In this document: piece by piece, positions 14,749-23,303 of the stretch
Layout: each line of letters opens with the position of its first letter
Position numbering within the stretch: position 1 is the stretch's first letter
Assembly (NCBI GenBank): GCA_016782425.1
Contig: JADHYN010000009.1
Coordinates: 1 to 41,353 of the forward strand
Length of the DNA: 41,353 bases
Source of the DNA: Candidatus Omnitrophota bacterium
GTDB taxonomy: Bacteria > Omnitrophota > Gorgyraeia > JABMRN01 > RBG-13-46-9
Direction of reading: 5' to 3'
Notes under the pieces: generated by a model
Seen by the model: only the letters and a program-made list of their open reading frames with translations
Database searches by the model: none
Told to the model about the DNA's origin: nothing
Made by a program: the position numbers and the translations under genes

Positions 14749-16167
14749 ATGAGCAATATAAGCGATATCGAAAAACAGAAAAGAGAAAAATTAAAAGAGA
14801 TAGAAGCGCTTGGCGTATATCCCTTTGGCGAAAAGTACGACGTGGATTGCGCGATAGGGAAGCTGAAAAGCGATTTCGAGGAAGGCAAAGCCGTATCTGT
14901 GGCGGGCCGTATCATGGCTGCGAGGGAACACGGGAAAACCGCATTTTTGGACCTGAGAGACTCTACTGGGAAAATCCAGCTTTACGCCGGACAAAAAGTG
15001 CTCGGTGAAGAAAAATTTGCGTTCCTGAAAAAACTGGATGTCGGGGACATAATAGGCGTAAAGGGGGAACTTTTCAAAACAAGAACCGGTGAGGAAACGA
15101 TAAAACTCACGGAAGTTAAAATCCTCGCAAAGTCTCTTCGCCCGCTTCCCGAAAAATGGCACGGCCTTAAAGACGTGGAGACGCGGTACAGGCAGCGATA
15201 CGTAGATTTAATTATAAACGAGGATGTGAAGAAAATATTTAAAACAAGAAGCGCTGTTATAAGCAAGATAAGAGAAATTCTGGACGAGAAAGGTTTCATG
15301 GAAGTCGAAACGCCCATGATGCATCCTATTCCGGGGGGCGCCGCGGGCAAACCCTTTAAAACACATCACGAAGCCCTGCATAGGGATTTATACCTGCGCA
15401 TAGCGCCCGAACTTTATTTGAAAAAATTACTTGTAGGCGGATTCGAAAAAGTATATGAAGTTAACCGCTCTTTCAGGAACGAGGGGATTTCGGTTAGGCA
15501 CAACCCCGAATTTACAATGCTGGAAGTTTACGAGGCCTTTTCTGATTGCAGCGGCATGATGAAACTTGTCGAGGAAATCATCCGAAAATCAGCAAAAGAC
15601 ATTTTAGGCAAGGAAAAAATAGAATATCAGGGGAAAACAATCGACCTTACAAAGTGGGAAAGGGTTTCATTTGCGGAACTAATGGAGGACAATTACGGAA
15701 TAAAACCTACTGATGACGAGAAAACCTGGGTCAAGAAATTGAAGCAAAAAGGCATCAAGTTCGAGAAGGAGCAGGTTTCGCGCACGCAGATCATTAACAT
15801 TATCGGCGAACTTGTTGAGCCGAAGGCAGCCGACCATCCGGTATTCGTGGTGGACATATTCAAAGAACTTTGCCCTCTTGCGAAGGCCAAAAAAGAAAAC
15901 CCGAACCTTACCGATAGATTTGAATTGTATGTAGGCGGGATTGAAATTGCCAACGCCTATTCGGAGCTCAATGACCCGATCGAGCAGAGGAAGAGGTTTG
16001 AAGAAGCCGGGGGCCAGATAGACGAAGATTTCGTACGCGCGCTCGAATATGGCATGCCGCCCGCAGGCGGGCTCGGCGTGGGCATAGACAGGCTTGTTAT
16101 GATATTGACGAATTCGGCTAATATCCGTGAAGTAATATTTTTCCCACAACTTAAAGAGGAAAAATAG
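14749..16167 (+). CDS. lysS: Lysyl-tRNA synthetase, class II
   Basis: This enzyme charges tRNA(Lys) with lysine. The 472-residue protein has an N-terminal OB-fold anticodon-binding domain (about residues 40-145, AREHGKTAFLDLRDSTGKIQ) and the class II core. Motif 2 is visible as VNRSFRNEGISVRHNPEFTM, and motif 3 as GGLGVGIDRLVMILTNSANI with IREVIFFP at the end. EVETPMMHPIPGGAAGKPF is a LysRS block. It is slightly shorter than the E. coli enzyme. It has its own consensus promoter and overlaps the next gene by one base (TAGTG). Confidence 0.96.
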   Translation: MSNISDIEKQKREKLKEIEALGVYPFGEKYDVDCAIGKLKSDFEEGKAVSVAGRIMAAREHGKTAFLDLRDSTGKIQLYAGQKVLGEEKFAFLKKLDVGDIIGVKGELFKTRTGEETIKLTEVKILAKSLRPLPEKWHGLKDVETRYRQRYVDLIINEDVKKIFKTRSAVISKIREILDEKGFMEVETPMMHPIPGGAAGKPFKTHHEALHRDLYLRIAPELYLKKLLVGGFEKVYEVNRSFRNEGISVRHNPEFTMLEVYEAFSDCSGMMKLVEEIIRKSAKDILGKEKIEYQGKTIDLTKWERVSFAELMEDNYGIKPTDDEKTWVKKLKQKGIKFEKEQVSRTQIINIIGELVEPKAADHPVFVVDIFKELCPLAKAKKENPNLTDRFELYVGGIEIANAYSELNDPIEQRKRFEEAGGQIDEDFVRALEYGMPPAGGLGVGIDRLVMILTNSANIREVIFFPQLKEEK

Positions 16168-17390
16168 TGAACTGGAAACTGTTTGTAAGCTTGCGATATT
16201 TAACACGACGAAGCAAGGAGCGTTTTATCTCCATGATAAGCGTTATCTCTGTTTTTGGCGTTGTTGTAGGGGTAGCTGCGCTAATCGTTGTCATATCGAT
16301 AATGACCGGCTTTGACATAGAAATCAAAGAAAAAATTATCGGTACATATTCACATATAGTTTTACTAAAAGAAGGTGGCATAGAAAACGAAGAAGATACG
16401 ATGCGTGTTTTGAGCAAAAATAAACACGTTGTAGCAAGTGCGCCTTTTATTGATGAACCGGCCTTTATTAAATACGAAAGAGGGGTCATAGGAATCCTTT
16501 TGCGCGGCCTGGATGAAAAGCGCGAAGGCGCGGTAAGCAACGTAAAAGAATACGTCGATGGCGGGACGCTTAATTTTGGAGAAAACGGGATCATTCTCGG
16601 AAGAGAACTTGCGAAAGCCCTAAGGCTTAAAAAGGGCGATGAGATTACGGTCTTTTCTCCGTATCCGAATGAAAAATTCCCGTATGACCAGAAAAGAGGC
16701 AAATTTACAATGGTCGGTACATTTGTTTCAGGAAGATATGATTACGATGCGAACCTTGCTTTCGTAAGCCTGGAATCGGCAAAAGCGCTCTTTGGCAAAA
16801 ATTCTGTTTCCGGCATCGGGATAAAGGTTGATAACGAATTTAACGTGAACAAAATAAAACGTTCGTTGCAGGGAACGTTCCGATATCCGTTTACAATAAA
16901 AAGCTGGATGGATTTGGACAAAAATCTAATGAGGGCTTTGGCAATAGAAAAAAAGATGATGTTTATTATTTTAGCGCTAATAATTTTAGTCGCATGCTTT
17001 AACATAGCAAGTTCGCTTATAATGCAGGTACTGGAGAAGACAAAAGACATAGGCATCCTCCGGGCCATAGGCGCAACAGCCGGCAGCATAAGAATGATAT
17101 TTATTTTTCTCGGATTTATGACAGGCATTTTAGGCGTTTTTTTGGGATCATTGTGCGGAATTTTTATAGCGGGCAACATAAACGTTATTGCCGATCAGGT
17201 AGAGAAGATAACGGGCTTTTCGCTTTTTCCAAGCGACATTTATTATTTAAGCGAAATACCCGCCAAGATCGTGCCGGGTGATATTGCCTTTATAGCGGTT
17301 TTTGCGCTTTTTCTGGCGGTTTTAGCGTCACTTTATCCGGCGTGGAAGGCCTCGCGCCTTAACCCAATCGAAGCAATCAGGTATGAATAA
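16167..17390 (+). CDS. lolC: Lipoprotein-releasing permease, LolC/LolE family
   Basis: The 407-residue protein has the MacB/FtsX-like layout: one N-terminal membrane helix (ISMISVISVFGVVVGVAALI), a large periplasmic domain (about 45-270) and three C-terminal helices (from IILALIILVACFNIASSLIM). The LolC/E blocks MTGFDIEIKEKI and EKTKDIGILRAIGAT (the coupling helix contacting the ATPase) are present. It ends in WKASRLNPIEAIRYE, typical of the family. Lol releases outer-membrane lipoproteins from the inner membrane. Only one permease gene is present, so a homodimer (LolF-like) is possible; LolC versus LolE cannot be separated here. GTG start at the lysS stop. Confidence 0.9.
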   Translation: MNWKLFVSLRYLTRRSKERFISMISVISVFGVVVGVAALIVVISIMTGFDIEIKEKIIGTYSHIVLLKEGGIENEEDTMRVLSKNKHVVASAPFIDEPAFIKYERGVIGILLRGLDEKREGAVSNVKEYVDGGTLNFGENGIILGRELAKALRLKKGDEITVFSPYPNEKFPYDQKRGKFTMVGTFVSGRYDYDANLAFVSLESAKALFGKNSVSGIGIKVDNEFNVNKIKRSLQGTFRYPFTIKSWMDLDKNLMRALAIEKKMMFIILALIILVACFNIASSLIMQVLEKTKDIGILRAIGATAGSIRMIFIFLGFMTGILGVFLGSLCGIFIAGNINVIADQVEKITGFSLFPSDIYYLSEIPAKIVPGDIAFIAVFALFLAVLASLYPAWKASRLNPIEAIRYE

Positions 17391-17392
17391 AC

Positions 17393-18118
17393 ATGATAAA
17401 AGCGGTAAATTTAAACAAAACGTATTTTCAGGGGAAAACGAAGATAGAAGCGGTTAAAACAGCAAGCCTTGAGATATTCAAGAAAGAATCTGTTCTTATT
17501 GCAGGCCCTTCCGGCGCGGGTAAATCGACCCTTTTGCATTTACTCGGCGGCCTTGATAAGCCTACGAGAGGAAAACTTTTTTTTAGCGGGTCGGATTTTT
17601 ACGCTTTATCCGACAAGGCCCGTTCTGAAATAAGAAATGAAAAAATAGGATTTGTATTTCAGTTTTATCATCTGTTGCCTGAATTCACGATTTTAGAAAA
17701 CGTTATGCTACCGGCGCTCATGAAAAAAAGGCCGCGGCGAAACGCCCGTGATATTAAAAAAAGATCTGAAAATCTATTGAATCTGGTTGGTTTAGGCCGT
17801 AGAATAGGGCACAGGCCGAGAGAACTCTCCGGCGGGGAATCGCAACGAGCCGCAATCGCAAGGGCTCTTATAAATTTCCCGGAAGTTCTTTTATGCGACG
17901 AACCCACGGGTAATCTCGATTCAAAAATAGGCCACGAGATAATAGATTGTCTTTGGGCTATGAAAGAGAAAGAAAATATGGCCTTAGTTATCGTTACACA
18001 TGACGAACAAATGCAGAGCGACTTTGACAAGAGATTCGCAATGCGCGACGGAATCATAGGGGAGCAAAAATATGGAACGCAAAGTTTATCTGAACGGCAA
18101 GTTTGTAGACAAAAGTAA
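17393..18118 (+). CDS. lolD: Lipoprotein-releasing ABC transporter ATPase LolD
   Basis: The 241-residue ATPase has Walker A GPSGAGKST, Q-loop VFQFYHLLPEFTILENVMLP, signature LSGGESQRAAIARAL, Walker B VLLCDEPTGNLD and switch His in VIVTHD. It powers the LolC/E permease encoded two bases upstream. The final 15 codons overlap the start of the next gene by 47 bases, so the tail (after about GIIGEQKYG) may be an extension without function. Confidence 0.93.
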   Translation: MIKAVNLNKTYFQGKTKIEAVKTASLEIFKKESVLIAGPSGAGKSTLLHLLGGLDKPTRGKLFFSGSDFYALSDKARSEIRNEKIGFVFQFYHLLPEFTILENVMLPALMKKRPRRNARDIKKRSENLLNLVGLGRRIGHRPRELSGGESQRAAIARALINFPEVLLCDEPTGNLDSKIGHEIIDCLWAMKEKENMALVIVTHDEQMQSDFDKRFAMRDGIIGEQKYGTQSLSERQVCRQK

Positions 18119-18944
18119 GGCAAAAATTTCTGTTTTTGACCATGGCCTTCTTTACGGTGACGGCGTGTTCGAGGGAATACGTTCCTACAGCAGGCTTGTG
18201 TTTAAACTGCGCGAACACATGGATAGGCTGTATAGTTCAGCCGCCGCTATAAAGCTTAAGATACACATGAGTAAGTCCTCACTGACTAAAGCGGTTTTGG
18301 ATACGCTTAATAAAAATGATCTGGACAACGCATACATAAGGCTTGTTGTTACTCGCGGGCCCGGAGACCTGGGGCTGGATCCGCGTAAATGTAGGAGGGG
18401 CGGGTGCATTTTCATCATAGCAGATAAGATAGCGCTTTACCCGAGGAAATGTTATGAAAAAGGGCTTCATATCGTTACGGCGAAAACAAGAAAGAATTAT
18501 GTGGGCGCCATCAACCCGAACATAAAATCACTGAATTACCTGAATAACATCCTGGCTAAAATAGACGGCATAAAGAAAAAAGCACCCGAAGCGATAATGT
18601 TGACGGATAATAACTATGTCGCAGAATGCACAGGGGATAACATATTCATCGTGAAAAGAGGCGCTCTTTTTACGCCTCCTAGAAATATCTCATTAAGAGG
18701 CATAACGCAACAGGCGGTCATGGAAATAGCAAAGACCAAAAAGATAAAAGTTAAAGAGAAAAACATGCGGTTAAATAAAATATATGCCGCGAACGAATGT
18801 TTTCTCACAGGTACAGCCGCAGAAATCATACCCGTCACAAAGGTTGACGGCCGAATTATCGGAAACGGAAAACCCGGACGCATGACGTGTGAACTTCATG
18901 CGGCGTTTCACGAATTAACGAAAAAAGACGGCAAACGATATTGA
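18072..18944 (+). CDS. ilvE: Branched-chain amino acid aminotransferase (PLP fold type IV)
   Basis: The 290-residue enzyme has the class IV aminotransferase pattern: VFDHGLLYGDGVFEGIRSY near the N-terminus, the catalytic lysine in NPNIKSLNYLNNILAK, and VAECTGDNIFIVKRG followed by ISLRGITQQAVMEIAK. ECFLTGTAAEIIPVTKVDGR is a typical C-terminal block. It is most like IlvE, converting 2-oxo acids to Val, Leu and Ile with glutamate, but D-amino-acid transaminase or aminodeoxychorismate lyase activity cannot be excluded by reading alone. The ATG lies inside lolD. Confidence 0.85.
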   Translation: MERKVYLNGKFVDKSKAKISVFDHGLLYGDGVFEGIRSYSRLVFKLREHMDRLYSSAAAIKLKIHMSKSSLTKAVLDTLNKNDLDNAYIRLVVTRGPGDLGLDPRKCRRGGCIFIIADKIALYPRKCYEKGLHIVTAKTRKNYVGAINPNIKSLNYLNNILAKIDGIKKKAPEAIMLTDNNYVAECTGDNIFIVKRGALFTPPRNISLRGITQQAVMEIAKTKKIKVKEKNMRLNKIYAANECFLTGTAAEIIPVTKVDGRIIGNGKPGRMTCELHAAFHELTKKDGKRY

Positions 18945-18962
18945 TTAGAAAGGGAGAAAAGA

Positions 18963-19526
18963 ATGCAATGCGATATATGTCATAAAGAAGAAGCCAGTGT
19001 GCATCTTACCGAAATTATCGATAACAAGGTGACGAAGCTTCATCTGTGTGAAAATTGTGCCAGAGAAAAAAGCACCGAAATGGAAGAGCATTTCGGACTG
19101 GCGGATTTATTATCGGGGCTGGCAGATCTCGTGCCGGTTACTACGAAAAAAGGAAAATTCCCCTCCCTTAATACCGGAGTAGACATAGATGTCGGCATTA
19201 AATGCCCTGGTTGCGGTTTTACATTTCAAAAGTTCAGAAAAATAGGACGCCTTGGCTGCCCCAACTGTTATGATGCGTTCAGAAGCCAGCTTAGCCCGCT
19301 CCTCCGAAAAATACACGGCTATGACAGGCACACAGGCAAGACTCCGGACAAAAAAAGAGTTGTGAAAGACGCAACTGTGCTACTTGGAGATTTGAAAGCA
19401 AGGCTTGCAAAAGCGATAGAGCATGAAGAATTTGAAGAAGCCGCGCGTCTGCGTGACCAGATCAGGTCGATTGAAAAGAACGATAAGTCCGAAAGTAAAG
19501 AAAATACCGGAAAAAAGAAGACGTAA
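18963..19526 (+). CDS. mcsA: McsA, activator of the protein arginine kinase McsB
   Basis: The 187-residue protein has two zinc-finger-type cysteine pairs at the N-terminus (QCDICHKEE and LHLCENCAREK), another two in the middle (IKCPGCGFTF and LGCPNCYDAF), and a C-terminal UVR motif (LKARLAKAIEHEEFEEAARL then RDQIRSIEK). In Firmicutes McsA binds and activates McsB. AGGGAG precedes the ATG. mcsB follows directly. No ctsR gene precedes it as it does in Bacillus; an aminotransferase gene is there instead. Confidence 0.92.
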   Translation: MQCDICHKEEASVHLTEIIDNKVTKLHLCENCAREKSTEMEEHFGLADLLSGLADLVPVTTKKGKFPSLNTGVDIDVGIKCPGCGFTFQKFRKIGRLGCPNCYDAFRSQLSPLLRKIHGYDRHTGKTPDKKRVVKDATVLLGDLKARLAKAIEHEEFEEAARLRDQIRSIEKNDKSESKENTGKKKT

Positions 19527-19535
19527 GGAACGAAG

Positions 19536-19559
19536 GATACCACGCGCGGAAGCGTGTGG
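19536..19559 (+). promoter_or_regulatory. GATAC hairpin leader of mcsB
   Basis: GATAC is followed by the stem CCACGCGC (19540-19547), loop GGAA (19548-19551) and GCGTGTGG (19552-19559), including one G-T pair. AGGAGG begins at 19560, touching the stem. The same layout is found before tsaB and alr with different but complementary stem bases. Confidence 0.7.
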
Positions 19560-19576
19560 AGGAGGTTAAGGATAAC

Positions 19577-20626
19577 GTGAACCTGGAAGAACTGCTACAC
19601 AAAAAAAGCGAATGGCTAAAAGGGACGGGCCCGAAGTCCGATATAGTAATTTCAAGCAGGGTCCGGCTTGCCCGGAATATCGATAAATTTCCGTTTTTCA
19701 ACTGGGCTAAACCAAACCAAAAAGAAGGGATCCTGGCACTCGTAAAAGATGCTGCCTTAAAGAGTAAATTTTTGAAGAAAACCATGTTTTTACAAATGAA
19801 AGATCTATCGGAAATCGATAGGCAATTCCTTGTTGAAAGGCATCTTACTAGCCCGGAACACGTAATTGATCCCGAGTATAAAGCGGTTCTGATAGACGAC
19901 CGGGAAATCGCCAGTATCATGATTAACGAGGAAGACCATGTGAGGCTCCAGGTATTGCAATCCGGCTTTAACATAATAGAAGCCTGGCGCATGGCTGACG
20001 AAATCGACACTGACCTCGGGACAAGGCTTTCTTACGCGTTTTCTGACAGGTGGGGATATCTTACAGCGTGCCCTACGAACACGGGCACAGGGCTTAGAGC
20101 GTCTATAATGCTGCACATGCCGGCTCTTGTAATGACAAACCAGATCGGTAAGGTTTTTCAGGCAATATCGAAGCTGGGGCTTACAATGCGCGGCTTTTAC
20201 GGAGAAGGCACAGAAGCCATAGGTAATTTTTTTCAGATTTCAAACCAAGTTACGTTAGGCCGCAGTGAAAACGATTTAATAGACAAAATCGGTAGTATCG
20301 TAGATAAGCTTGTAGGGCGCGAAGAGTCAACGCGTAATATTCTCATGGCGAAAAACAAAGATGAAATATCCGACAAAATATGGCGCGCATACGGTACGTT
20401 AAAAAGCGCCCGCATCATTACAAGCTCCGAAACAATAAAGCTGCTTTCAATCATTCGATTAGGAGTGAATTTAAGCGTAGTGACCGGTATTGATGGAACT
20501 CAAATAAATGAGCTTTTCATGCTAACGCAACCGGCGCACCTACAGAAAATAGAGGGTAAGATTCTTAACCCGAACCAGAGGGACTACAAAAGAGCTGACA
20601 TTATAAGAGAAAAATTAAAGGGATAG
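19577..20626 (+). CDS. mcsB: Protein arginine kinase McsB
   Basis: McsB phosphorylates arginine residues, marking proteins for ClpCP degradation. The 349-residue product has the phosphagen-kinase pattern: SDIVISSRVRLARNIDKFPF, INEEDHVRLQ, the catalytic-cysteine loop TACPTNTGTGLRAS (Cys165), and GFYGEGTEAIGNFFQISNQV. I chose the GTG at 19577 because its product (MNLEELLHKKSEWLKGTGPK) aligns with known McsB N-termini; an in-frame GTG at 19556 lies inside the leader hairpin. AAGGA precedes it by four bases, with AGGAGG further upstream. clpC follows after a 190-bp palindrome-rich gap. Confidence 0.93.
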   Translation: MNLEELLHKKSEWLKGTGPKSDIVISSRVRLARNIDKFPFFNWAKPNQKEGILALVKDAALKSKFLKKTMFLQMKDLSEIDRQFLVERHLTSPEHVIDPEYKAVLIDDREIASIMINEEDHVRLQVLQSGFNIIEAWRMADEIDTDLGTRLSYAFSDRWGYLTACPTNTGTGLRASIMLHMPALVMTNQIGKVFQAISKLGLTMRGFYGEGTEAIGNFFQISNQVTLGRSENDLIDKIGSIVDKLVGREESTRNILMAKNKDEISDKIWRAYGTLKSARIITSSETIKLLSIIRLGVNLSVVTGIDGTQINELFMLTQPAHLQKIEGKILNPNQRDYKRADIIREKLKG

Positions 20627-20630
20627 ATGA

Positions 20631-20677
20631 GGACACGACTTATGTCAACCACGGTGGTTGACATAAGTCGTATGTCC
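20631..20677. repeat. Palindrome 1 of the mcsB-clpC gap
   Basis: ACGACTTATGTCAACCAC (20635-20652) and its exact complement (20654-20671) are separated by one base, forming a perfect 37-nt palindrome. Outer GGAC (20631-20634) and GTCC (20674-20677) extend it past a two-base bulge. It starts four bases after the mcsB stop. No run of T follows. Confidence 0.9.
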
Positions 20678-20683
20678 GAATTT

Positions 20684-20720
20684 ACCCAGCACCAATTTTG
20701 GTGCAAAATTAGTGCTGGGT
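20684..20720. repeat. Palindrome 2 of the mcsB-clpC gap (two alternative folds)
   Basis: Long fold: ACCCAGCAC/GTGCTGGGT (9 bp), a C-A mismatch, AATTTT/AAAATT (6 bp), loop GGTGC; 37 nt in all. An inner fold, GCACCAA (20689-20695) with TTGGTGC (20698-20704), uses the same bases and excludes the long one. Confidence 0.85.
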
Positions 20721-20756
20721 TCAATTCACACGTTCATGGAAGAAAATCATCGAAGA

Positions 20757-20792
20757 CACATTTATGAAAATCTATAGATTTTCATAAATGTG
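20757..20792. repeat. Palindrome 3 of the mcsB-clpC gap
   Basis: CACATTTATGAAAATCTA (20757-20774) is followed immediately by its exact complement (20775-20792): a perfect 36-nt palindrome. It ends 12 bases before the GGAGGG ribosome site of clpC. Confidence 0.9.
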
Positions 20793-20816
20793 GTGCTCAT
20801 TGAAGGAGGGTAAAAC

Positions 20817-23300
20817 ATGGCAATGTTCAATAGGTTTACAGAAAGAGCGCGCAAAGTCATTCTTCTAGCTAAAGAGGAAGCCAAGCGCTTCAACCACGAT
20901 TACATAGGCACCGAGCACATTCTCCTGGGCCTTGTTCGCGAGGGTGAAGGTGTTGCCGCCGCGGTTTTAGCAAGTCTTGGCTTAAGCGCGGATAAAATAA
21001 GATTTGAAGTGGAAAAACTTGTTCAACCCGGGCCGGCTACCATTGTATCCGGCGATATACCTTTTACACCGAAAGCGAAGAAGGTTATAGAGCTTGCGAT
21101 GGAAGAAGCCAGGAACCTGGGGCACAACTATATTGGCACAGAACACCTGCTTCTTGGCCTGATACGCGAAGGCGAAGGAGTTGCCTCCCAGGTTCTCATG
21201 AATCTAGGTTTGGAGCTGGATAAAGTCAGGATGGAGGTCATGAGCCTTCTCGGGTCTTCTATACCGGGTTATGGCCCATCGCCAAAAGCTAAAAAAGGAA
21301 AAACACCGGCGCTTGACGCTTTCGGAAGGGATCTTACTAAGTCTGCCAAGGAAAATAAACTTGACCCTGTTATAGGAAGACAGAAAGAGATAGAAAGAGT
21401 TATACAGATTTTATCACGCCGCACAAAAAATAATCCTGTTTTGCTGGGGGAAGCGGGTGTAGGAAAAACAGCTATCGTAGAAGGCCTTGCCCAGAAAATT
21501 ATTTCAAATGACATACCGGAGTTACTCAAAAACAAGAAGCTCATAATACTTGATCTCGCCCTCATGGTGGCCGGCACGAAATACAGGGGCCAGTTTGAGG
21601 AACGCATCAAGGCCATAATGGACGAGATAAAAAATTCTCCGGATGTAATCGTTTTTATAGACGAACTCCACACCTTAGTCGGCGCTGGCGGAGCAGAAGG
21701 AGCGATCGACGCTTCGAATATACTTAAGCCATCACTTTCGCGTGGCGACATTCAGTGCATAGGCGCGACGACTCTAAACGAATACAGGAAGCATATAGAA
21801 AAAGACGCTGCCCTTGAAAGAAGGTTTCAGACTATTATTGTAGAGCCAAACAGCGTGGAAGAGACATTTGAAATTCTTAAAGGCTTGAGAGACAGATACG
21901 AAGCCCATCATAAAGTGAAGTTTTCGGATGAGTCATTGGAAGCAGCGGCAAAACTTTCTGACAGATACGTGAGCGGTCGTTTCCTGCCCGATAAAGCCAT
22001 TGACTTAATGGATGAAGCCGGTTCGCGCGTGCGACTCTCCACGATGACTGTACCGCCTGACATAAAGGATATGGAAAACAAGATAAAAGACTTGAGAAGC
22101 CAGAAAGAAGACGCTGTAAGAGATCAGGATTTCGAAAAAGCGGCAAAATTCAGAGATGAAGAAAGGAAGGCGAAAGAATCCCTGGTGAAAACAAGAAAAC
22201 ACTGGAAAGAAGCCCAGGGAAAGAAAATTCTTACTGTTACCGAGGAAGATATAGCTACCATCGTGTCCAATTGGACGGGGGTACCTCTTTTTAAGCTTGA
22301 AGAAAAAGAGTCTACGAAGTTTTTAAAGATGCAGGAAGATCTAAATGCGCGAGTCATAGGACAGCCCGAAGGCATAGCCGCTATTGCAAGCGCTGTAAAA
22401 CGCTCACGCGCAGGCATAAAAGACCCAAAAAGGCCCATAGGCTCTTTTATCTTCATGGGGCCTACCGGTGTCGGCAAAACACTACTCGGCAGAAAGCTCG
22501 CCGAATTTATGTTCGGCGACGAAGACGCTGTTATCCAACTCGACATGTCTGAATACATGGAAAAATTCAATGTTTCCAGGCTTGTAGGGGCGCCTCCCGG
22601 CTATGTAGGCTATGAAGAGGGCGGGCAGCTGACCGAGAAGGTAAGGCGAAAGCCCTACTCGGTTGTGCTTCTGGATGAAATAGAAAAAGCCCACCCGGAT
22701 GTTTTTAACATACTTTTACAGGTTCTCGAAGAAGGGCGCCTCACGGATTCGTTCGGAAGAAAGGTCGATTTTAAAAATACAATTCTTATCATGACATCTA
22801 ATATCGGCGCAGAGATGCTGAAAAAACAGGGCTCCATAGGATTCCGTTCCGAAGAAAAAGAAGAAGAAACCTATAAGGACATGAAAGCAAGGCTTCTTGA
22901 AGCGGTTAAAAAGGTTTTTAAACCCGAATTCTTGAACAGGGTTGACGACATAATCGTATTCAGGAGCCTTACCAAGAACGATCTGCAAAAAATCGTGAAT
23001 ATTGAAATCCAGGAAGAGCAATCGCGGCTTAAGGACCAGGATGTAAAATTAGAACTTACAACCCAGGCCAAGGATTTCCTGATTGAGAAAGGATTTGATA
23101 AAACATTCGGTGCCCGCCCGCTAAAAAGAACTATTCAGCGATTTCTCGAAGATCCCCTGGCCGAAGAAATTATTGCCGGAAACTTCAAGGGCGGCGCAAG
23201 CATAAAAGTTATCGTAAAAGGCGATCATCTCGAATTTACGCGTGTTGCGAAACCCGTAAAAAAAGATAAAGAAAGCACTAAGCAAGAAAAGGTAAAATAA
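20817..23300 (+). CDS. clpC: ATP-dependent Clp protease ATP-binding subunit ClpC
   Basis: The 827-residue AAA+ unfoldase has two N-terminal Clp-N repeats (FTERARKVILLAKEEA and FTPKAKKVIELAMEEA, residues 1-150). The first ATPase has Walker A GEAGVGKTAIVEG and Walker B VIVFIDELHTLVG. A UVR-type middle domain follows (EDAVRDQDFEKAAKFRDEE), which separates ClpC from ClpB and ClpA, then a second ATPase (GPTGVGKTLLGRK). It would unfold arginine-phosphorylated proteins for ClpP. No clpP gene is in the window. GGAGGG precedes the ATG; the three palindromes lie upstream. Confidence 0.96.
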   Translation: MAMFNRFTERARKVILLAKEEAKRFNHDYIGTEHILLGLVREGEGVAAAVLASLGLSADKIRFEVEKLVQPGPATIVSGDIPFTPKAKKVIELAMEEARNLGHNYIGTEHLLLGLIREGEGVASQVLMNLGLELDKVRMEVMSLLGSSIPGYGPSPKAKKGKTPALDAFGRDLTKSAKENKLDPVIGRQKEIERVIQILSRRTKNNPVLLGEAGVGKTAIVEGLAQKIISNDIPELLKNKKLIILDLALMVAGTKYRGQFEERIKAIMDEIKNSPDVIVFIDELHTLVGAGGAEGAIDASNILKPSLSRGDIQCIGATTLNEYRKHIEKDAALERRFQTIIVEPNSVEETFEILKGLRDRYEAHHKVKFSDESLEAAAKLSDRYVSGRFLPDKAIDLMDEAGSRVRLSTMTVPPDIKDMENKIKDLRSQKEDAVRDQDFEKAAKFRDEERKAKESLVKTRKHWKEAQGKKILTVTEEDIATIVSNWTGVPLFKLEEKESTKFLKMQEDLNARVIGQPEGIAAIASAVKRSRAGIKDPKRPIGSFIFMGPTGVGKTLLGRKLAEFMFGDEDAVIQLDMSEYMEKFNVSRLVGAPPGYVGYEEGGQLTEKVRRKPYSVVLLDEIEKAHPDVFNILLQVLEEGRLTDSFGRKVDFKNTILIMTSNIGAEMLKKQGSIGFRSEEKEEETYKDMKARLLEAVKKVFKPEFLNRVDDIIVFRSLTKNDLQKIVNIEIQEEQSRLKDQDVKLELTTQAKDFLIEKGFDKTFGARPLKRTIQRFLEDPLAEEIIAGNFKGGASIKVIVKGDHLEFTRVAKPVKKDKESTKQEKVK

Positions 23301-23303
23301 TAG

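Noticed and set aside
19556-19576. Upstream GTG start for mcsB at 19556
   Set aside because: It lies inside the leader hairpin with no ribosome site; the GTG at 19577 gives the normal McsB N-terminus.
20684-20720. HrcA/CIRCE operator in the second palindrome
   Set aside because: CIRCE has TTAGCACTC and GAGTGCTAA arms with a 9-base gap; the arms here are ACCCAGCAC and GTGCTGGGT and do not match.
20631-20792. Rho-independent terminators after mcsB
   Set aside because: The palindromes are long and stable but none is followed by a run of T on either strand that would release the transcript.
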